Part shown: in pieces, positions 23,759-32,889 of the stretch | How positions within the stretch are numbered: position 1 is the first letter of the stretch | How the letters are laid out: each line of letters opens with the position of its first letter | Assembly: GCA_029865485.1 (NCBI GenBank) | Contig: JAOUGT010000012.1 | Location: forward strand, 1-32,889 | DNA: 32,889 nucleotides | Reading direction: 5' to 3' | DNA from: Nitrospira sp. | Lineage (GTDB): Bacteria; Nitrospirota; Nitrospiria; Nitrospirales; Nitrospiraceae | The notes under the pieces: model-generated | The model's input: the letters and a program-made list of their open reading frames with translations, nothing else | What the model was told of the DNA's origin: nothing | Database searches by the model: none | Made by a program: the position numbers and the translations under genes

Positions 23759-24739
23759 ATGCTGAGCCGAGTCGCCAGTTCCATTTATTGGTTGAATCGC
23801 TACATTGAGCGAGCGGAAAATTATGCTCGGTTCATCGAGGTGAACTTGAACCTCACTCTCGACCTTCCCAGAGGCACCACGGAGCAGTGGGAACCATTGG
23901 TCGCCACCACGGGTGATCATGAGAGCTTTACAGACCGCTGCGGGAAGGCAAGGAAGGAAACTGTCATCCAATTTCTTTCAGTCGATTCCGCCAACCCGAA
24001 CTCGATTCTGTCCTGTCTGACGGCAGCTCGAGAAAACGCTCGGTCAGTCCGAGAAATCATCTCCACCGATATGTGGGAGCAAGTCAATCGCTTTTATCTC
24101 ATGGTGAAAGCCGCGGCCTCGAAAGACCTGTCCAGCCATAATCTCCACACGTTTTTGGCGGACGTGAAAGCAAACAGCCATCTCTTTCTTGGCATTACCG
24201 ATGCCACGATGTCGCACAGTGAAGGGTGGCATTTTGCCAGACTTGGCCGTCTACTGGAACGAGCAGACAAGACCTCCCGCATTCTCGATGTAAAATACTT
24301 CATGTTGCTCCCAACCGTGGCCGAAGTCGGTACGCCGTTCGATATCATCCAATGGTCCGCGTTGCTCAAATCCGCCAGCGCGCTCGAAATGTATTACAAA
24401 CGGTTTGGCCGCATCGCCCCGGACGATGTCGCGGCGTTCCTGATTCTCGATTCCACCTTTCCACGAGCCATCCGGTACTGTCTCATCAAGAGCGAAGATT
24501 CGCTCCACGCTATCTCCGGCTCTGAACACGGATCTTATCAGAACCAAGCTGAGAAGCGACTGGGACGGTTGCGCGCCGAGTTGGACTTTGGTGATCTTGA
24601 GGATTGCGTAGCCGGGGGCTTGCATGAATTCTTGGATCAGTTTCAAGCGCAACTCAATCGTGTAGGGGACGCCATTTTCGAGACCTTCTTTGCCCCTCGT
24701 CCTGTCCACAGTACAATCACCGGAGCGGAGGCACAATGA
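23759..24739 (+). CDS. Alpha-E domain protein (DUF403)
   Basis: The 326-residue product opens MLSRVASSIYWLNRYIERAENYARFIEVN, the signature of the alpha-E family. All-helical segments follow: LTAARENARSVREIISTDMWEQVNRFY, GWHFARLGRLLERADKTSRILDVKYF and SALEMYYKRFGRIAPDDVAAFLILDSTFPRAI. The family almost always accompanies circularly permuted ATP-grasp proteins and sometimes is fused to them. Its conserved E, R and H residues suggest a catalytic or partner-binding helical bundle, not yet explained. It starts 73 bases after the ATP-grasp stop, with an inverted repeat (TTCACCA at 23694, TGGTGAA at 23732) between. Its last codon overlaps the next start (ATGA). Confidence 0.9.
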   Translation: MLSRVASSIYWLNRYIERAENYARFIEVNLNLTLDLPRGTTEQWEPLVATTGDHESFTDRCGKARKETVIQFLSVDSANPNSILSCLTAARENARSVREIISTDMWEQVNRFYLMVKAAASKDLSSHNLHTFLADVKANSHLFLGITDATMSHSEGWHFARLGRLLERADKTSRILDVKYFMLLPTVAEVGTPFDIIQWSALLKSASALEMYYKRFGRIAPDDVAAFLILDSTFPRAIRYCLIKSEDSLHAISGSEHGSYQNQAEKRLGRLRAELDFGDLEDCVAGGLHEFLDQFQAQLNRVGDAIFETFFAPRPVHSTITGAEAQ

Positions 24740-25506
24740 CCTTTTGCCTAGGCATGAAAGTAGAAGATGGGCTTATCGGCATCGCCGACACACGGGTGAC
24801 GACCGGCTCGGAATGCATTACAGCAGGAAAGGTTTCCATCCATCAGCATGGACGGCATTCGATGTTTCTCATGACCTCGGGGCTGCGTTCCGTGCGCGAT
24901 AAGGCCGTTACGTATTTCGACGAAGCTATCGGGGAGAGTGATCAGACATTCGATAAGCTGTTTAAAGCCGTCAACGTATTCGCCGCCCAGATCAGACGGG
25001 TTGCACAAGAGGACAAGGACGCGCTCGACAAAGCGGGATTGATCTTCGACCTCCACGCACTGGTTGGAGGACAGTTAGAAAACGACCGGGAGCACAAGCT
25101 CTTTCTCATCTACCCCCAGGGAAACTGGGTGGAGGTGAGCGAAGGCACGCCCTATTGCATCATCGGTGAAACCGGCTATGGCAAACCGCTCCTCGATCGC
25201 GTGCTGCGGTACCACTCCAACATGGACCTTGCTCTGAAGGTGGGATTTCTGGCCTTCGATGCTACTCGTACCAGCTCAACCAACGTTGAATACCCTCTCG
25301 ATGTCGTGCTCTATCGGCACGATACATTTGACATCGTCGAACATCGCTTTCAGAAGGAGGACCTCGGCGAGATTTCGTCTTGGTGGCAGTCCCGCATTTT
25401 TGAATCGGTCGAAAAGCTCCCGGCGAAGTGGGTTGAGCGTCTACTCGAATCGCTTCCTCGTGACACCAGAACACCACCCACAAACTCTTCCAACACAACT
25501 TTGTGA
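24736..25506 (+). CDS. Anbu-type proteasome-like peptidase (Ntn-hydrolase)
   Basis: The 256-residue protein begins MTFCLGMKVEDGLIGIADTRVTTG. After removal of Met, Thr1 becomes the Ntn-hydrolase nucleophile. Counting from it, Asp17 (IADTR) and Lys31 (AGKVS) fall at or near the Asp17/Lys33 catalytic positions of proteasome beta subunits. The GIADTR pattern and length identify the Anbu (bacterial proteasome homologue) group rather than HslV, which is about 175 residues. Family members form open or ring-like multimers; physiological substrates are unknown. It overlaps the alpha-E gene by four bases. No HslU-like ATPase is nearby. Context suggests it processes a product of the ATP-grasp/alpha-E pair. 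Confidence 0.88.
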   Translation: MTFCLGMKVEDGLIGIADTRVTTGSECITAGKVSIHQHGRHSMFLMTSGLRSVRDKAVTYFDEAIGESDQTFDKLFKAVNVFAAQIRRVAQEDKDALDKAGLIFDLHALVGGQLENDREHKLFLIYPQGNWVEVSEGTPYCIIGETGYGKPLLDRVLRYHSNMDLALKVGFLAFDATRTSSTNVEYPLDVVLYRHDTFDIVEHRFQKEDLGEISSWWQSRIFESVEKLPAKWVERLLESLPRDTRTPPTNSSNTTL

Positions 25507-25934
25507 GCAGGTGCACGAGCAGACCCGACCAAGGCTGCTCTTTCACCTGTAGACCAAGCTACATGTCGATGATTCGACAACCTGTGGAACCGGGGAGTAT
25601 GCTTCATCGCAATATTGTCACAAACGCTCTCGAGAGTATCGGACTCGGCACCATCTTGACTTAACCCAATCACTCCTCCCCCAAAGTCACGAGGGTAGGT
25701 TCGAACCGGAATTTTAAGAGGGACTTCAGGTTTAACGAGGTCAGGGGTGCGATCGTAAGCAGGACTGGGTTAGTCCATTAATCGGTTGGTAGCGCCGAGC
25801 CGTAACGAGCATTGTCCATATGCCTGGAGGATTGAGAACGTGGGTGATTCAGTCATGAGGCAATTGCCCGATTAGCAGATCGGACGTCACTCGGTTGCGT
25901 AGGATAAGAGGTGCACGGCAAGGAACCGAATCAG
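25507..25934. other. Non-coding gap between the Anbu module and atpC
   Basis: About 428 bases with no convincing gene on either strand. It contains the ten-base palindromes GGTTCGAACC (25698-25707) and GGCAATTGCC (25859-25868), and a hairpin GGACT/AGTCC (25762-25776). The gap lies between the 3' ends of two convergent operons, so structured RNA ends or a decayed gene are possible. No tRNA fold fits around the TTCGAA motif. Confidence 0.45.
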
Positions 25935-26357
25935 CTAGACTTGACTGGTCTTTTTCGCACGTTCCGCAATCTTCTTGCGGAGGCGAGCTTTCTCGAGACT
26001 CACCTGGGCCTCTTTGACCTCAGACGGCAGACCGCCGGCCTGGAGTCGACGCTCAGCTTCAGCCACCTTGGCGGTGGCCCGCTCCACATCGATATCTTCG
26101 GCCTTTTCAGCAACCTCCGCCATGATAGTCACTTTGGTCGGCGTGACTTCCGCAAATCCCCACAGCACCGCCATCGAATGGGTCTCCTGATCGACGCGAT
26201 AACGGAGTTCACCGATCTTGAGGGTCGACAGGAAATGACAATGCCCGGGCAGGACCCCAAATTCTCCCTCTGATCCAGGGGCGATGACCTCATCCACCTG
26301 CTGACTCAAGAGGAGTTTTTCCGGCGTGACGACTTCCAATAAAATCTTTCCAGGCAT
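25935..26357 (-). CDS. atpC: ATP synthase F1 epsilon subunit
   Basis: The epsilon subunit is part of the central rotor stalk and can inhibit ATP hydrolysis. The 140-residue protein starts MPGKILLEVVTPEKLLLSQQVDEVIAPGSEGEFGVLPGHCHFL, the usual N-terminal beta-sandwich. It ends in a helical hairpin (VERATAKVAEAERRLQ... EARLRKKIAERAKKT type). AGGA five bases upstream supports the ATG at 26357; the frame extends to 26378 without need. It is the last gene of the atpHAGDC operon, 90 bases after atpD. Confidence 0.95.
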   Translation of the reverse strand: MPGKILLEVVTPEKLLLSQQVDEVIAPGSEGEFGVLPGHCHFLSTLKIGELRYRVDQETHSMAVLWGFAEVTPTKVTIMAEVAEKAEDIDVERATAKVAEAERRLQAGGLPSEVKEAQVSLEKARLRKKIAERAKKTSQV

Positions 26358-26447
26358 GTATTCCTCGTGAAGCCCCAAACGTGAGGCGTCGGGCGATGGA
26401 GCACGGCTGTGATCACCTCACCCCTTCCCCCCCACGCTTTACGGTTT

Positions 26448-27971
<1,524 letters not shown>

Positions 27972-27981
27972 TCCAGTCTAC

Positions 27982-28860
27982 TTATTTCAACGCTTCGGCA
28001 CCGCCGACGATATCCATCAACTCTTTCGTAATCGCCGCCTGTCTGGTCTTGTTGTAATAGAGCGTCACTTTTTTGATGAGCTGACCGGCGTTACGCGTGG
28101 CGCCATCCATCGCGGCCATGCGGGCCCCATGCTCGGCTGCCGCAGACTCCAACAAAATCCGGTAGGCCTGTATCTGAAAATGCTTCGGAATCAAGGCGGC
28201 CAGCAGCTCCGCTTCTTCCGGCTCGTAGAGATAGCTTCCGCTCAGCGGACCTTCGGTGGACGCTGCACTGAATTCCTCCTGCGCGTCAATCGGGAACAGC
28301 TTCTCAACGATCACCCGCTGCTGAATGGCGGACTTGAATTCATTGTAGACGACGTAGAGTTCGTCGAACGTGCCTTTGACGAAATTATCCGTGAGGTCGC
28401 CCCCGATATCGATGGCATGCTCAAACGTCAACTTGTCGAACACACCGGTCCACTCTTGCCGAATCGGCCAGGCACGGCGACGGAAGTAGTCGCGCCCTTT
28501 GCGACCGACGATGCTCAAATTCACCTGTAGCCCTCGCGTTTCACACTGGCGAACGAATTCGGAACTCTTGCGGGCGATATTGCCGTTGAAGCCACCACAG
28601 AGCCCTCGGTCGCTCGTCACCACGAGCACTTCGATCTTCTTTCCCTCACGCTTCTGCAGCAAAGGATGAGACGATCGATTCACACGCTGGCTGAGGTTGC
28701 TCAACACCCCGCGCATTTTATGCGCATAGGGACGCGCGGCCAGAATACGGTCCTGAGACCGTTTGAGCTTGGCCGCAGCCACCATCTTCATGGCTTTGGT
28801 AATCTTCTGGGTATTCTTAAAGGCTGAAATCTTACGGCGTAATGATTGAAGACTTGGCAT
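27982..28860 (-). CDS. atpG: ATP synthase F1 gamma subunit
   Basis: The gamma subunit is the rotating central shaft that couples proton flow to catalysis. The 292-residue protein starts MPSLQSLRRKISAFKNTQKITKAMKMVAAAKLKRSQ, the conserved N-terminal helix. It has the mid-domain VVTSDRGLCGGFNGN and ends with the conserved C-terminal helix SAAAEHGARMAAMDGATRNAGQLIKKVTLYYNKTRQAAITKELMDIVGGAEAL. The ribosome site is weak, which may reduce its translation relative to alpha and beta. Confidence 0.97.
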   Translation of the reverse strand: MPSLQSLRRKISAFKNTQKITKAMKMVAAAKLKRSQDRILAARPYAHKMRGVLSNLSQRVNRSSHPLLQKREGKKIEVLVVTSDRGLCGGFNGNIARKSSEFVRQCETRGLQVNLSIVGRKGRDYFRRRAWPIRQEWTGVFDKLTFEHAIDIGGDLTDNFVKGTFDELYVVYNEFKSAIQQRVIVEKLFPIDAQEEFSAASTEGPLSGSYLYEPEEAELLAALIPKHFQIQAYRILLESAAAEHGARMAAMDGATRNAGQLIKKVTLYYNKTRQAAITKELMDIVGGAEALK

Positions 28861-28881
28861 CGTATTCTTTAGGGCTGTGGA

Positions 28882-28965
28882 CTAAGTGCTGAGGACTGAG
28901 ACTGCAACCCGATATTCTACCGCTCGTCTCAGTCCTGAGTCCTTGAAACTCAGTCCTGTGCTTAG
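28882..28965. repeat. Stem-loop repeat between atpA and atpG
   Basis: GGACTGAGAC (28893-28902) pairs perfectly with GTCTCAGTCC (28926-28935) across a 23-base loop. An alternative outer pairing joins CTAAGTGCTGAGGACTGAG (from 28882) with CTCAGTCCTGTGCTTAG (28949-28965). The outer arm reaches the atpA stop codon. The element is related to that at 27910-27971. Confidence 0.6.
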
Positions 28966-30482
28966 GCTTTGGCTCCGTATCCCATCTTTTGCTTGAAGGT
29001 CGAGATAATCTCTTTCAACCGGCCCCCGACCTTGTCGTCGATCTTGCCGATCGTCGCCACTTCCTTCTTCAGGTCTGGATGATTCTGTTGAATGTAATGC
29101 AGGAGGTCCGCCTCAAACTGCTGAACCTTGTCCACCGCGACATCGTCGAGGAATCCCTGCGTACCGGCATAGATGGAGAGCACCTGATCCGCCACCGGCA
29201 TCGGTCTGTACTGCCCTTGCTTGAGCAACTCCACCATGCGCACGCCGCGAGCCAGCTGCAGCTGAGTCGCCTTGTCGAGCTCGCTCCCGAATTGGGCAAA
29301 CGCCGCCATTTCACGATACTGAGCCAAGTCCAACCGGAGTGTACCGGCCACCTGCTTCATGGTCTTAATTTGAGCCGATCCGCCGACGCGTGAGACCGAT
29401 AGTCCGACGTTAATGGCGGGACGGATACCGGAATAGAACAGATCACTGCCGAGGTAGATCTGCCCATCCGTGATCGAAATGACGTTCGTGGGAATGTAGG
29501 CCGACACGTCACCCGCTTGTGTTTCGATGATGGGCAACGCCGTGAGGCTTCCCCCGCCGAGCTTTTCGCTGAGCTTGGCTGCCCGTTCGAGCAAGCGTGA
29601 GTGCAGATAGAACACGTCGCCAGGATAGGCCTCGCGTCCAGGTGGCCTGCGGAGCAACAAGGAGAGCTCACGATAGGCGACCGCGTGCTTGGATAGATCG
29701 TCATAGACAATCAAGGCATGCTTGCCGTTATCGCGGAAATACTCGCCGATCGCGGCGCCTGAAAATGGTGCCAGAAACTGCATCGGAGCCGGGTCACTGG
29801 CACTGGCCGAGACCACTATGCTGTATTCCATCGCATGGTTTTCTTCAAGGGTCTTGACGACCCGCGCGACGGTCGACCGCTTTTGGCCGATGGCGACGTA
29901 GATGCAGAATACGCCCAGACCCTTTTGATTAATGATCGTATCCACCGCAATAGCCGTTTTGCCGGTCTGACGATCACCGATGATCAATTCACGCTGTCCA
30001 CGCCCGATCGGGATCATGGCATCAATGGCCTTAATGCCGGTCTGCAATGGTTCCCGAACCGATTGGCGGGTGTTGACGCCAGGGGCAACCATTTCGATGC
30101 GCGAAGAAAGTGAGGACTTGATGGCGCCCTTGCCGTCGATCGGCTGACCGATCGCATTGACGACACGACCGATCAGCGCGTCACCCACCGGAATCTCCGC
30201 GATGCGTCCGGTGCGCTTGACAGGATCACCTTCTTTAACCCCGACAGAGTCACCCATCAACACGGCCCCGACATTGTCTTCTTCAAGGTTGAGCGCGATG
30301 CCATAGAGTCCACCAGGGAATTCGAGCATCTCTCCGGCCATAGCCCCATCCAGGCCATAAACCTTGGCAATACCGTCGCCGACCTGAATGACCGAGCCCG
30401 TCTCCTTGACATCAACCTGCTTGTCGAAACCCTTGATCTTTTCCTTGATAATCGCACTGATTTCTTCGGCCCTGATCTGCAT
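28962..30482 (-). CDS. atpA: ATP synthase F1 alpha subunit
   Basis: The alpha subunit alternates with beta in the F1 hexamer and binds regulatory nucleotide. The 506-residue protein begins [19 protein letters not shown] and contains the P-loop [48 protein letters not shown] and [21 protein letters not shown] block ([15 protein letters not shown]), with [15 protein letters not shown]. It ends [14 protein letters not shown]. Motif set and length are typical. It starts ten bases after atpH. Confidence 0.98.
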   Translation of the reverse strand: MQIRAEEISAIIKEKIKGFDKQVDVKETGSVIQVGDGIAKVYGLDGAMAGEMLEFPGGLYGIALNLEEDNVGAVLMGDSVGVKEGDPVKRTGRIAEIPVGDALIGRVVNAIGQPIDGKGAIKSSLSSRIEMVAPGVNTRQSVREPLQTGIKAIDAMIPIGRGQRELIIGDRQTGKTAIAVDTIINQKGLGVFCIYVAIGQKRSTVARVVKTLEENHAMEYSIVVSASASDPAPMQFLAPFSGAAIGEYFRDNGKHALIVYDDLSKHAVAYRELSLLLRRPPGREAYPGDVFYLHSRLLERAAKLSEKLGGGSLTALPIIETQAGDVSAYIPTNVISITDGQIYLGSDLFYSGIRPAINVGLSVSRVGGSAQIKTMKQVAGTLRLDLAQYREMAAFAQFGSELDKATQLQLARGVRMVELLKQGQYRPMPVADQVLSIYAGTQGFLDDVAVDKVQQFEADLLHYIQQNHPDLKKEVATIGKIDDKVGGRLKEIISTFKQKMGYGAKA

Positions 30483-30492
30483 GACGACTCCT

Positions 30493-31032
30493 TTATTCTC
30501 GTGTCAACGCCACGTGCAGGTCGCGCAGGCGACCTTGGACGGTGCTGTCGACCACCGTGCTGCCGATGCGGATCTGCAGCCCGGCAAGATGACTCGCGTC
30601 GGTCTGAAACGTGACATCCACTTCGCGCTTCATTGTGTCCCGCAGCCGCGCTTTAATCCGCTCTTGTTCTGTAATGGGAAGTGCCGTCGCGGACGACACC
30701 GTCACCGGCTGAGCCCCCTTCGCCTGATCAACCAGCTTTCCAAACGCTGTGGCAATCTCAGGTAAGAACTTGATTCGGCTCTTCTTCACGAGTTGGCCAA
30801 GAAAAGCCTGACCAGCCTGTGGACATGCCAACTTCTCGGCCAGCCCACGGAGTACCGCAATCTTTTCCTCGACACTGAATGCGGGAGACGCAATCACGTG
30901 TCGAAGCTGGTCGGACTCCTTCATAGCCTGCCCCAGGCTATCGAGAGCATTTCGCGTCACTTCGATGCTGGATTGGTCAAGAAGTTCGAAGAGGGCCTGT
31001 GCGTAACGTCGCGCAACTGTTGTTTTAATCAC
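30493..31032 (-). CDS. atpH: ATP synthase F1 delta subunit
   Basis: The delta subunit joins F1 to the peripheral stalk b subunits. The 179-residue protein starts [18 protein letters not shown] (GTG start at 31032) and has the helical N-terminal domain. [14 protein letters not shown] [21 protein letters not shown] follows, and it ends with the family signature [31 protein letters not shown]. It is the first gene of the operon; atpB, atpE and atpF (the F0 part) are not next to it. Confidence 0.95.
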   Translation of the reverse strand: MIKTTVARRYAQALFELLDQSSIEVTRNALDSLGQAMKESDQLRHVIASPAFSVEEKIAVLRGLAEKLACPQAGQAFLGQLVKKSRIKFLPEIATAFGKLVDQAKGAQPVTVSSATALPITEQERIKARLRDTMKREVDVTFQTDASHLAGLQIRIGSTVVDSTVQGRLRDLHVALTRE

Positions 31033-31073
31033 CGTTCTCGACTCACCTACATTATTTGGACGTACCTTAAGGT

Positions 31074-31090
31074 TTCGTGAAATTCACGAA
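31074..31090. promoter_or_regulatory. Palindrome in the atp operon leader
   Basis: TTCGTGAA-A-TTCACGAA is a perfect palindrome with one central base. It lies just after the predicted atp transcription start and about 42 bases before the atpH start codon. Position and symmetry fit an operator for a dimeric repressor. Confidence 0.5.
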
Positions 31091-31102
31091 GCAGAGCTCG
31101 CG

Positions 31103-31132
31103 AAGTTAGCATTGGGAATGACGAGCTGTCAA
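31103..31132 (-). promoter_or_regulatory. atpH: Predicted sigma-70 promoter of the atpHAGDC operon
   Basis: On the minus strand, TTGACA (31127-31132) is a perfect -35. Eighteen bases further, TAACTT (31103-31108) with a preceding TGC gives an extended -10. Transcription would begin near 31096, with a leader of about 64 bases containing a palindrome. Confidence 0.65.
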
Positions 31133-31187
31133 TATCACTTCTTCCATAATCCATCATCATAAACCATGCTCGGAGAAGACCACGGGT

Positions 31188-31193
31188 GTATAC
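31188..31193 (+). promoter_or_regulatory. Possible -10 element of the HEAT-repeat gene
   Basis: TATACT lies 27 bases before the ATG at 31221, but there is no recognisable -35 at the right distance. The call is tentative. Confidence 0.3.
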
Positions 31194-31220
31194 TAACATC
31201 CAGCCGTGAGACGAATTCCA

Positions 31221-32375
31221 ATGAAGCCAGTCAGCGCCGCCCCCCGCCTGAATACACCGAGCACAGGGAATCGGAGTGACAAGGTGTGGTCTCCATTCTT
31301 GTTCGCTGTTGCACTGATACTCCTGTCCTATTGTGTTCTGAGTCTGTTTGAGTCGCCGGGTCTGGCCTACCGTGAGTACTTTACCACCGAACAACGGACG
31401 CAACTGGAGAAGATCCAGACGGTCTTCGTTGATGTTCTGGGCCTCACAGACAAAGGCTCAACGGACGCCACTCCCCTCATTGATACCGTCGTTCAACGGT
31501 TGGCTGAAGTGGGGTACTCGGCCGTTCGAAATGCCGGGCAAGCGCATGACGTTGTGCTTCGCGTGAAATGCGAACAACGCAAGACCTGGGAAGGCACAGC
31601 CGTGACGGGTGGCGATGCAGACCTGCCCGATGCCCCCTCCCGACTCTGGAAGGGACCGGCCTGTCAGCTGAGCTACCTGCTCGGAGGGATGAAGATCAAG
31701 TGGCAGAAGGAAGTGCGCACGGAGTTTGAAGATGCCGTCGCTGCCGCCCAGGCGGCACAGGCACCGGATCCAGGTCGGTACGCGATGGCTAAACTGCAGG
31801 AAGCCTTGGAGAAGTATGAGTTTCCGCTACTGTTAGCGGCGGAATGGGGCCATGCCGATCGACTGCTCAAGCTGCTGGATTCTCCGGAAACCAGTCAGGC
31901 ACGGAAAATTAAGATCATGTCCCTCCTTGGCGAAATGCAGGCTGACGAAGCGATGCCGAAGCTGAAGGAAGCGCTCAAAGACCGTGACCTTGCCAGGCAA
32001 GCTCTCTCAGCAATTGGGAACCTCGGTAGAGACGGCATCCCGTTGCTGGTTGAGATGATGAATACCTCACCGCAGCTGGAGGTTCAGGCCGCGGCAGCAA
32101 AGTCTTTGGGACAGCTCGGAGGCCTCCATGGGGACGCCTCGGTCGTCCTGCCATTACTGGCCAAATTGCAAGATTCAAAGACGGACTGGACGGTCTTGAC
32201 GGAAGTGGCCTGGGCACTGGGCAAGATCCCCGACAAACGCTCGATCCAGCCGCTCTATGACTTGGACAAAAAACTGCAGGCCATTCGCGATCCCGACAAT
32301 GTGACGCTGAAGAAGCTGAAGGAAGCCGTGTTCTGGGCGATTAAGCAATGCGACACGTGGGATCAGTATAGTTGA
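31221..32375 (+). CDS. Membrane-anchored HEAT-repeat protein
   Basis: The protein has 384 residues from the ATG at 31221; an in-frame GTG at 31206 would add five. One membrane helix (SPFLFAVALILLSYCVLSLF) follows a short polar N-terminus. Next is a domain of about 150 residues (VFVDVLGLTDKGSTDATPLIDTVVQRLAEVGY... and CQLSYLLGGMKIKWQKEVRTEFEDAV). It ends in helical HEAT-like repeats: IKIMSLLGEMQADEAMPKLKEALKD, ARQALSAIGNLGRDGIPLLVEMM, VQAAAAKSLGQLGGLHGDASVVLPLL and TEVAWALGKIPDKRSIQPLYDL. HEAT repeats bind partner proteins. With one N-terminal helix the bulk is probably periplasmic. No enzyme motif is seen. It is divergent from the atp operon. Confidence 0.8.
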   Translation: MKPVSAAPRLNTPSTGNRSDKVWSPFLFAVALILLSYCVLSLFESPGLAYREYFTTEQRTQLEKIQTVFVDVLGLTDKGSTDATPLIDTVVQRLAEVGYSAVRNAGQAHDVVLRVKCEQRKTWEGTAVTGGDADLPDAPSRLWKGPACQLSYLLGGMKIKWQKEVRTEFEDAVAAAQAAQAPDPGRYAMAKLQEALEKYEFPLLLAAEWGHADRLLKLLDSPETSQARKIKIMSLLGEMQADEAMPKLKEALKDRDLARQALSAIGNLGRDGIPLLVEMMNTSPQLEVQAAAAKSLGQLGGLHGDASVVLPLLAKLQDSKTDWTVLTEVAWALGKIPDKRSIQPLYDLDKKLQAIRDPDNVTLKKLKEAVFWAIKQCDTWDQYS

Positions 32376-32506
32376 GCTTGCATGCCTTGCGTCCCTACAT
32401 GGCAACAAGTAGACTTGCCGCTGCTTGGGATCTAGCGGCGGAACATTTGCCATACCGGTACGAAGTGAGGCCATGGTGCGCCGGCTGAGGCAAGAAGGGT
32501 CCGTGC

Positions 32507-32746
32507 TTGAGTCCGACTATTTTTAAGGCTGGAGGATTTCGTTTCTACTTTTTCTCTCGGGAGGAGCGCCGAATACACGTTCACGTCTATTGTGAGCGTG
32601 GCGAAGCGAAGTTCTGGTTGACGCCAAGGATTGAGCTCGCACGAAATTTCGGAATGTCTGCAACCTAGCTCCGTTCGGCCAAAGCCATCATCCAGGAGCG
32701 CAAAGATGAAATCTGCAACGCTTGGGAAGAACATTTCGGGAGCTGA
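32507..32746 (+). pseudogene. DUF4160 gene interrupted by an in-frame amber stop
   Basis: From a TTG at 32507, with AGAAGGG seven bases upstream, the frame encodes SPTIFKAGGFRFYFFSREE, then RRIHVHVYCERGEAKFWL and IELARNFGMSAT. That is the DUF4160 pattern up to the last helix. Codon 54 (32666-32668) is TAG. The same frame continues after it with LRSAKAIIQERKDEICNAW and EEHFGS to TGA at 32744-32746, exactly the expected C-terminus. A single base change would explain it. The truncated 53-residue product would lack the C-terminal helix. DUF4160 proteins commonly pair with DUF2442 and have been suspected of forming toxin-antitoxin-like modules. Confidence 0.75.
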
Positions 32747-32889
32747 GGTCACTAACATCTCGAAGCATGGTTTCTGGGTCTTACTGGCCGACCAAGAGAT
32801 CTTTGTCGCCTTCAAGGCCTTTCCCTGGTTCAAAGGCGCTTCGGTAGAAGAGATTATCAACGTCGAATGGCCACAACCACATCACCTCT
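32706..32889 (+). CDS. DUF2442 protein (partial, runs off the right edge)
   Basis: The ATG at 32706 has AGGAG seven bases upstream and overlaps the end of the DUF4160 frame. The 61 visible residues read MKSATLGKNISGAEVTNISKHG, then FWVLLADQEIFVAFKAFPWF and SVEEIINVEWPQPHHL. This matches DUF2442: VTNIS-x-HGFW at the start, the FPWF core and the HL near where the LDVDL end would follow. The remainder is outside the window. It probably forms a complex or regulatory pair with the DUF4160 protein (inference from the usual neighbourhood). Confidence 0.88.
   Translation, partial: MKSATLGKNISGAEVTNISKHGFWVLLADQEIFVAFKAFPWFKGASVEEIINVEWPQPHHL

Noticed and set aside
25698..25707. GGTTCGAACC looks like a tRNA T-arm
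   Set aside because: No acceptor stem, anticodon arm or D-arm can be fitted around it on either strand; it is just a palindrome.

Overview
The window is about 32.9 kb of gene-dense chromosome at moderately high GC. It comes from a Gram-negative bacterium, shown by outer-membrane beta-barrels, a lipoprotein, ZnuABC and AnmK. The gene set, the gene order and the stem-loop repeats between genes resemble the genus Nitrospira (Nitrospirota). That assignment is inference from memory, not a search. No rRNA, tRNA, CRISPR array or insertion sequence was found.

Layout from left to right. The left edge holds the C-terminus of a dimethylargininase/arginine-deiminase-type enzyme, then a zinc-ribbon membrane protein and a beta-barrel protein on the minus strand. 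A consensus sigma-70 promoter drives gpsA and larB. A minus-strand secreted protein and a 111-bp inverted-repeat element lie between larB and larC. larC opens a compact run of overlapping genes: larC, a CaCA-type cation antiporter, pdxA, a small unknown protein and rsmA. Facing it is a two-gene minus-strand operon encoding a MotA/TolQ-like and a MotB/OmpA-like protein that resemble ZorA and ZorB of the Zorya phage-defence motor, without the usual effector genes.

The middle (11-16 kb) has a small conserved-looking protein, a lipoprotein, a REC-GGDEF diguanylate cyclase, and a secreted TPR/YbgF-like protein behind a near-perfect sigma-54 promoter with a palindrome cluster upstream. A minus-strand pair follows (anmK and a DUF2726 protein). 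Next come znuA-znuC-znuB (zinc import), a beta-barrel protein, a GNAT acetyltransferase, a tiny zinc-ribbon protein, and rluD with a small hypothetical gene.

From 22.2 to 25.5 kb lies a three-gene module: circularly permuted ATP-grasp, alpha-E domain protein and Anbu-type proteasome-like peptidase. The transglutaminase gene often found in this module is absent. A 428-bp gap follows. Then comes the minus-strand F1 ATP synthase operon atpHAGDC, without F0 genes, with a recognisable promoter, a palindrome in the leader and stem-loop repeats between the genes. The right end has a HEAT-repeat membrane-anchored protein and a DUF4160/DUF2442 pair, in which DUF4160 carries an in-frame amber stop and DUF2442 runs off the edge.

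The strongest candidates for further study are the effector-less ZorAB-like motor, the ATP-grasp/alpha-E/Anbu module with its structured leader, and the sigma-54-controlled TPR protein.
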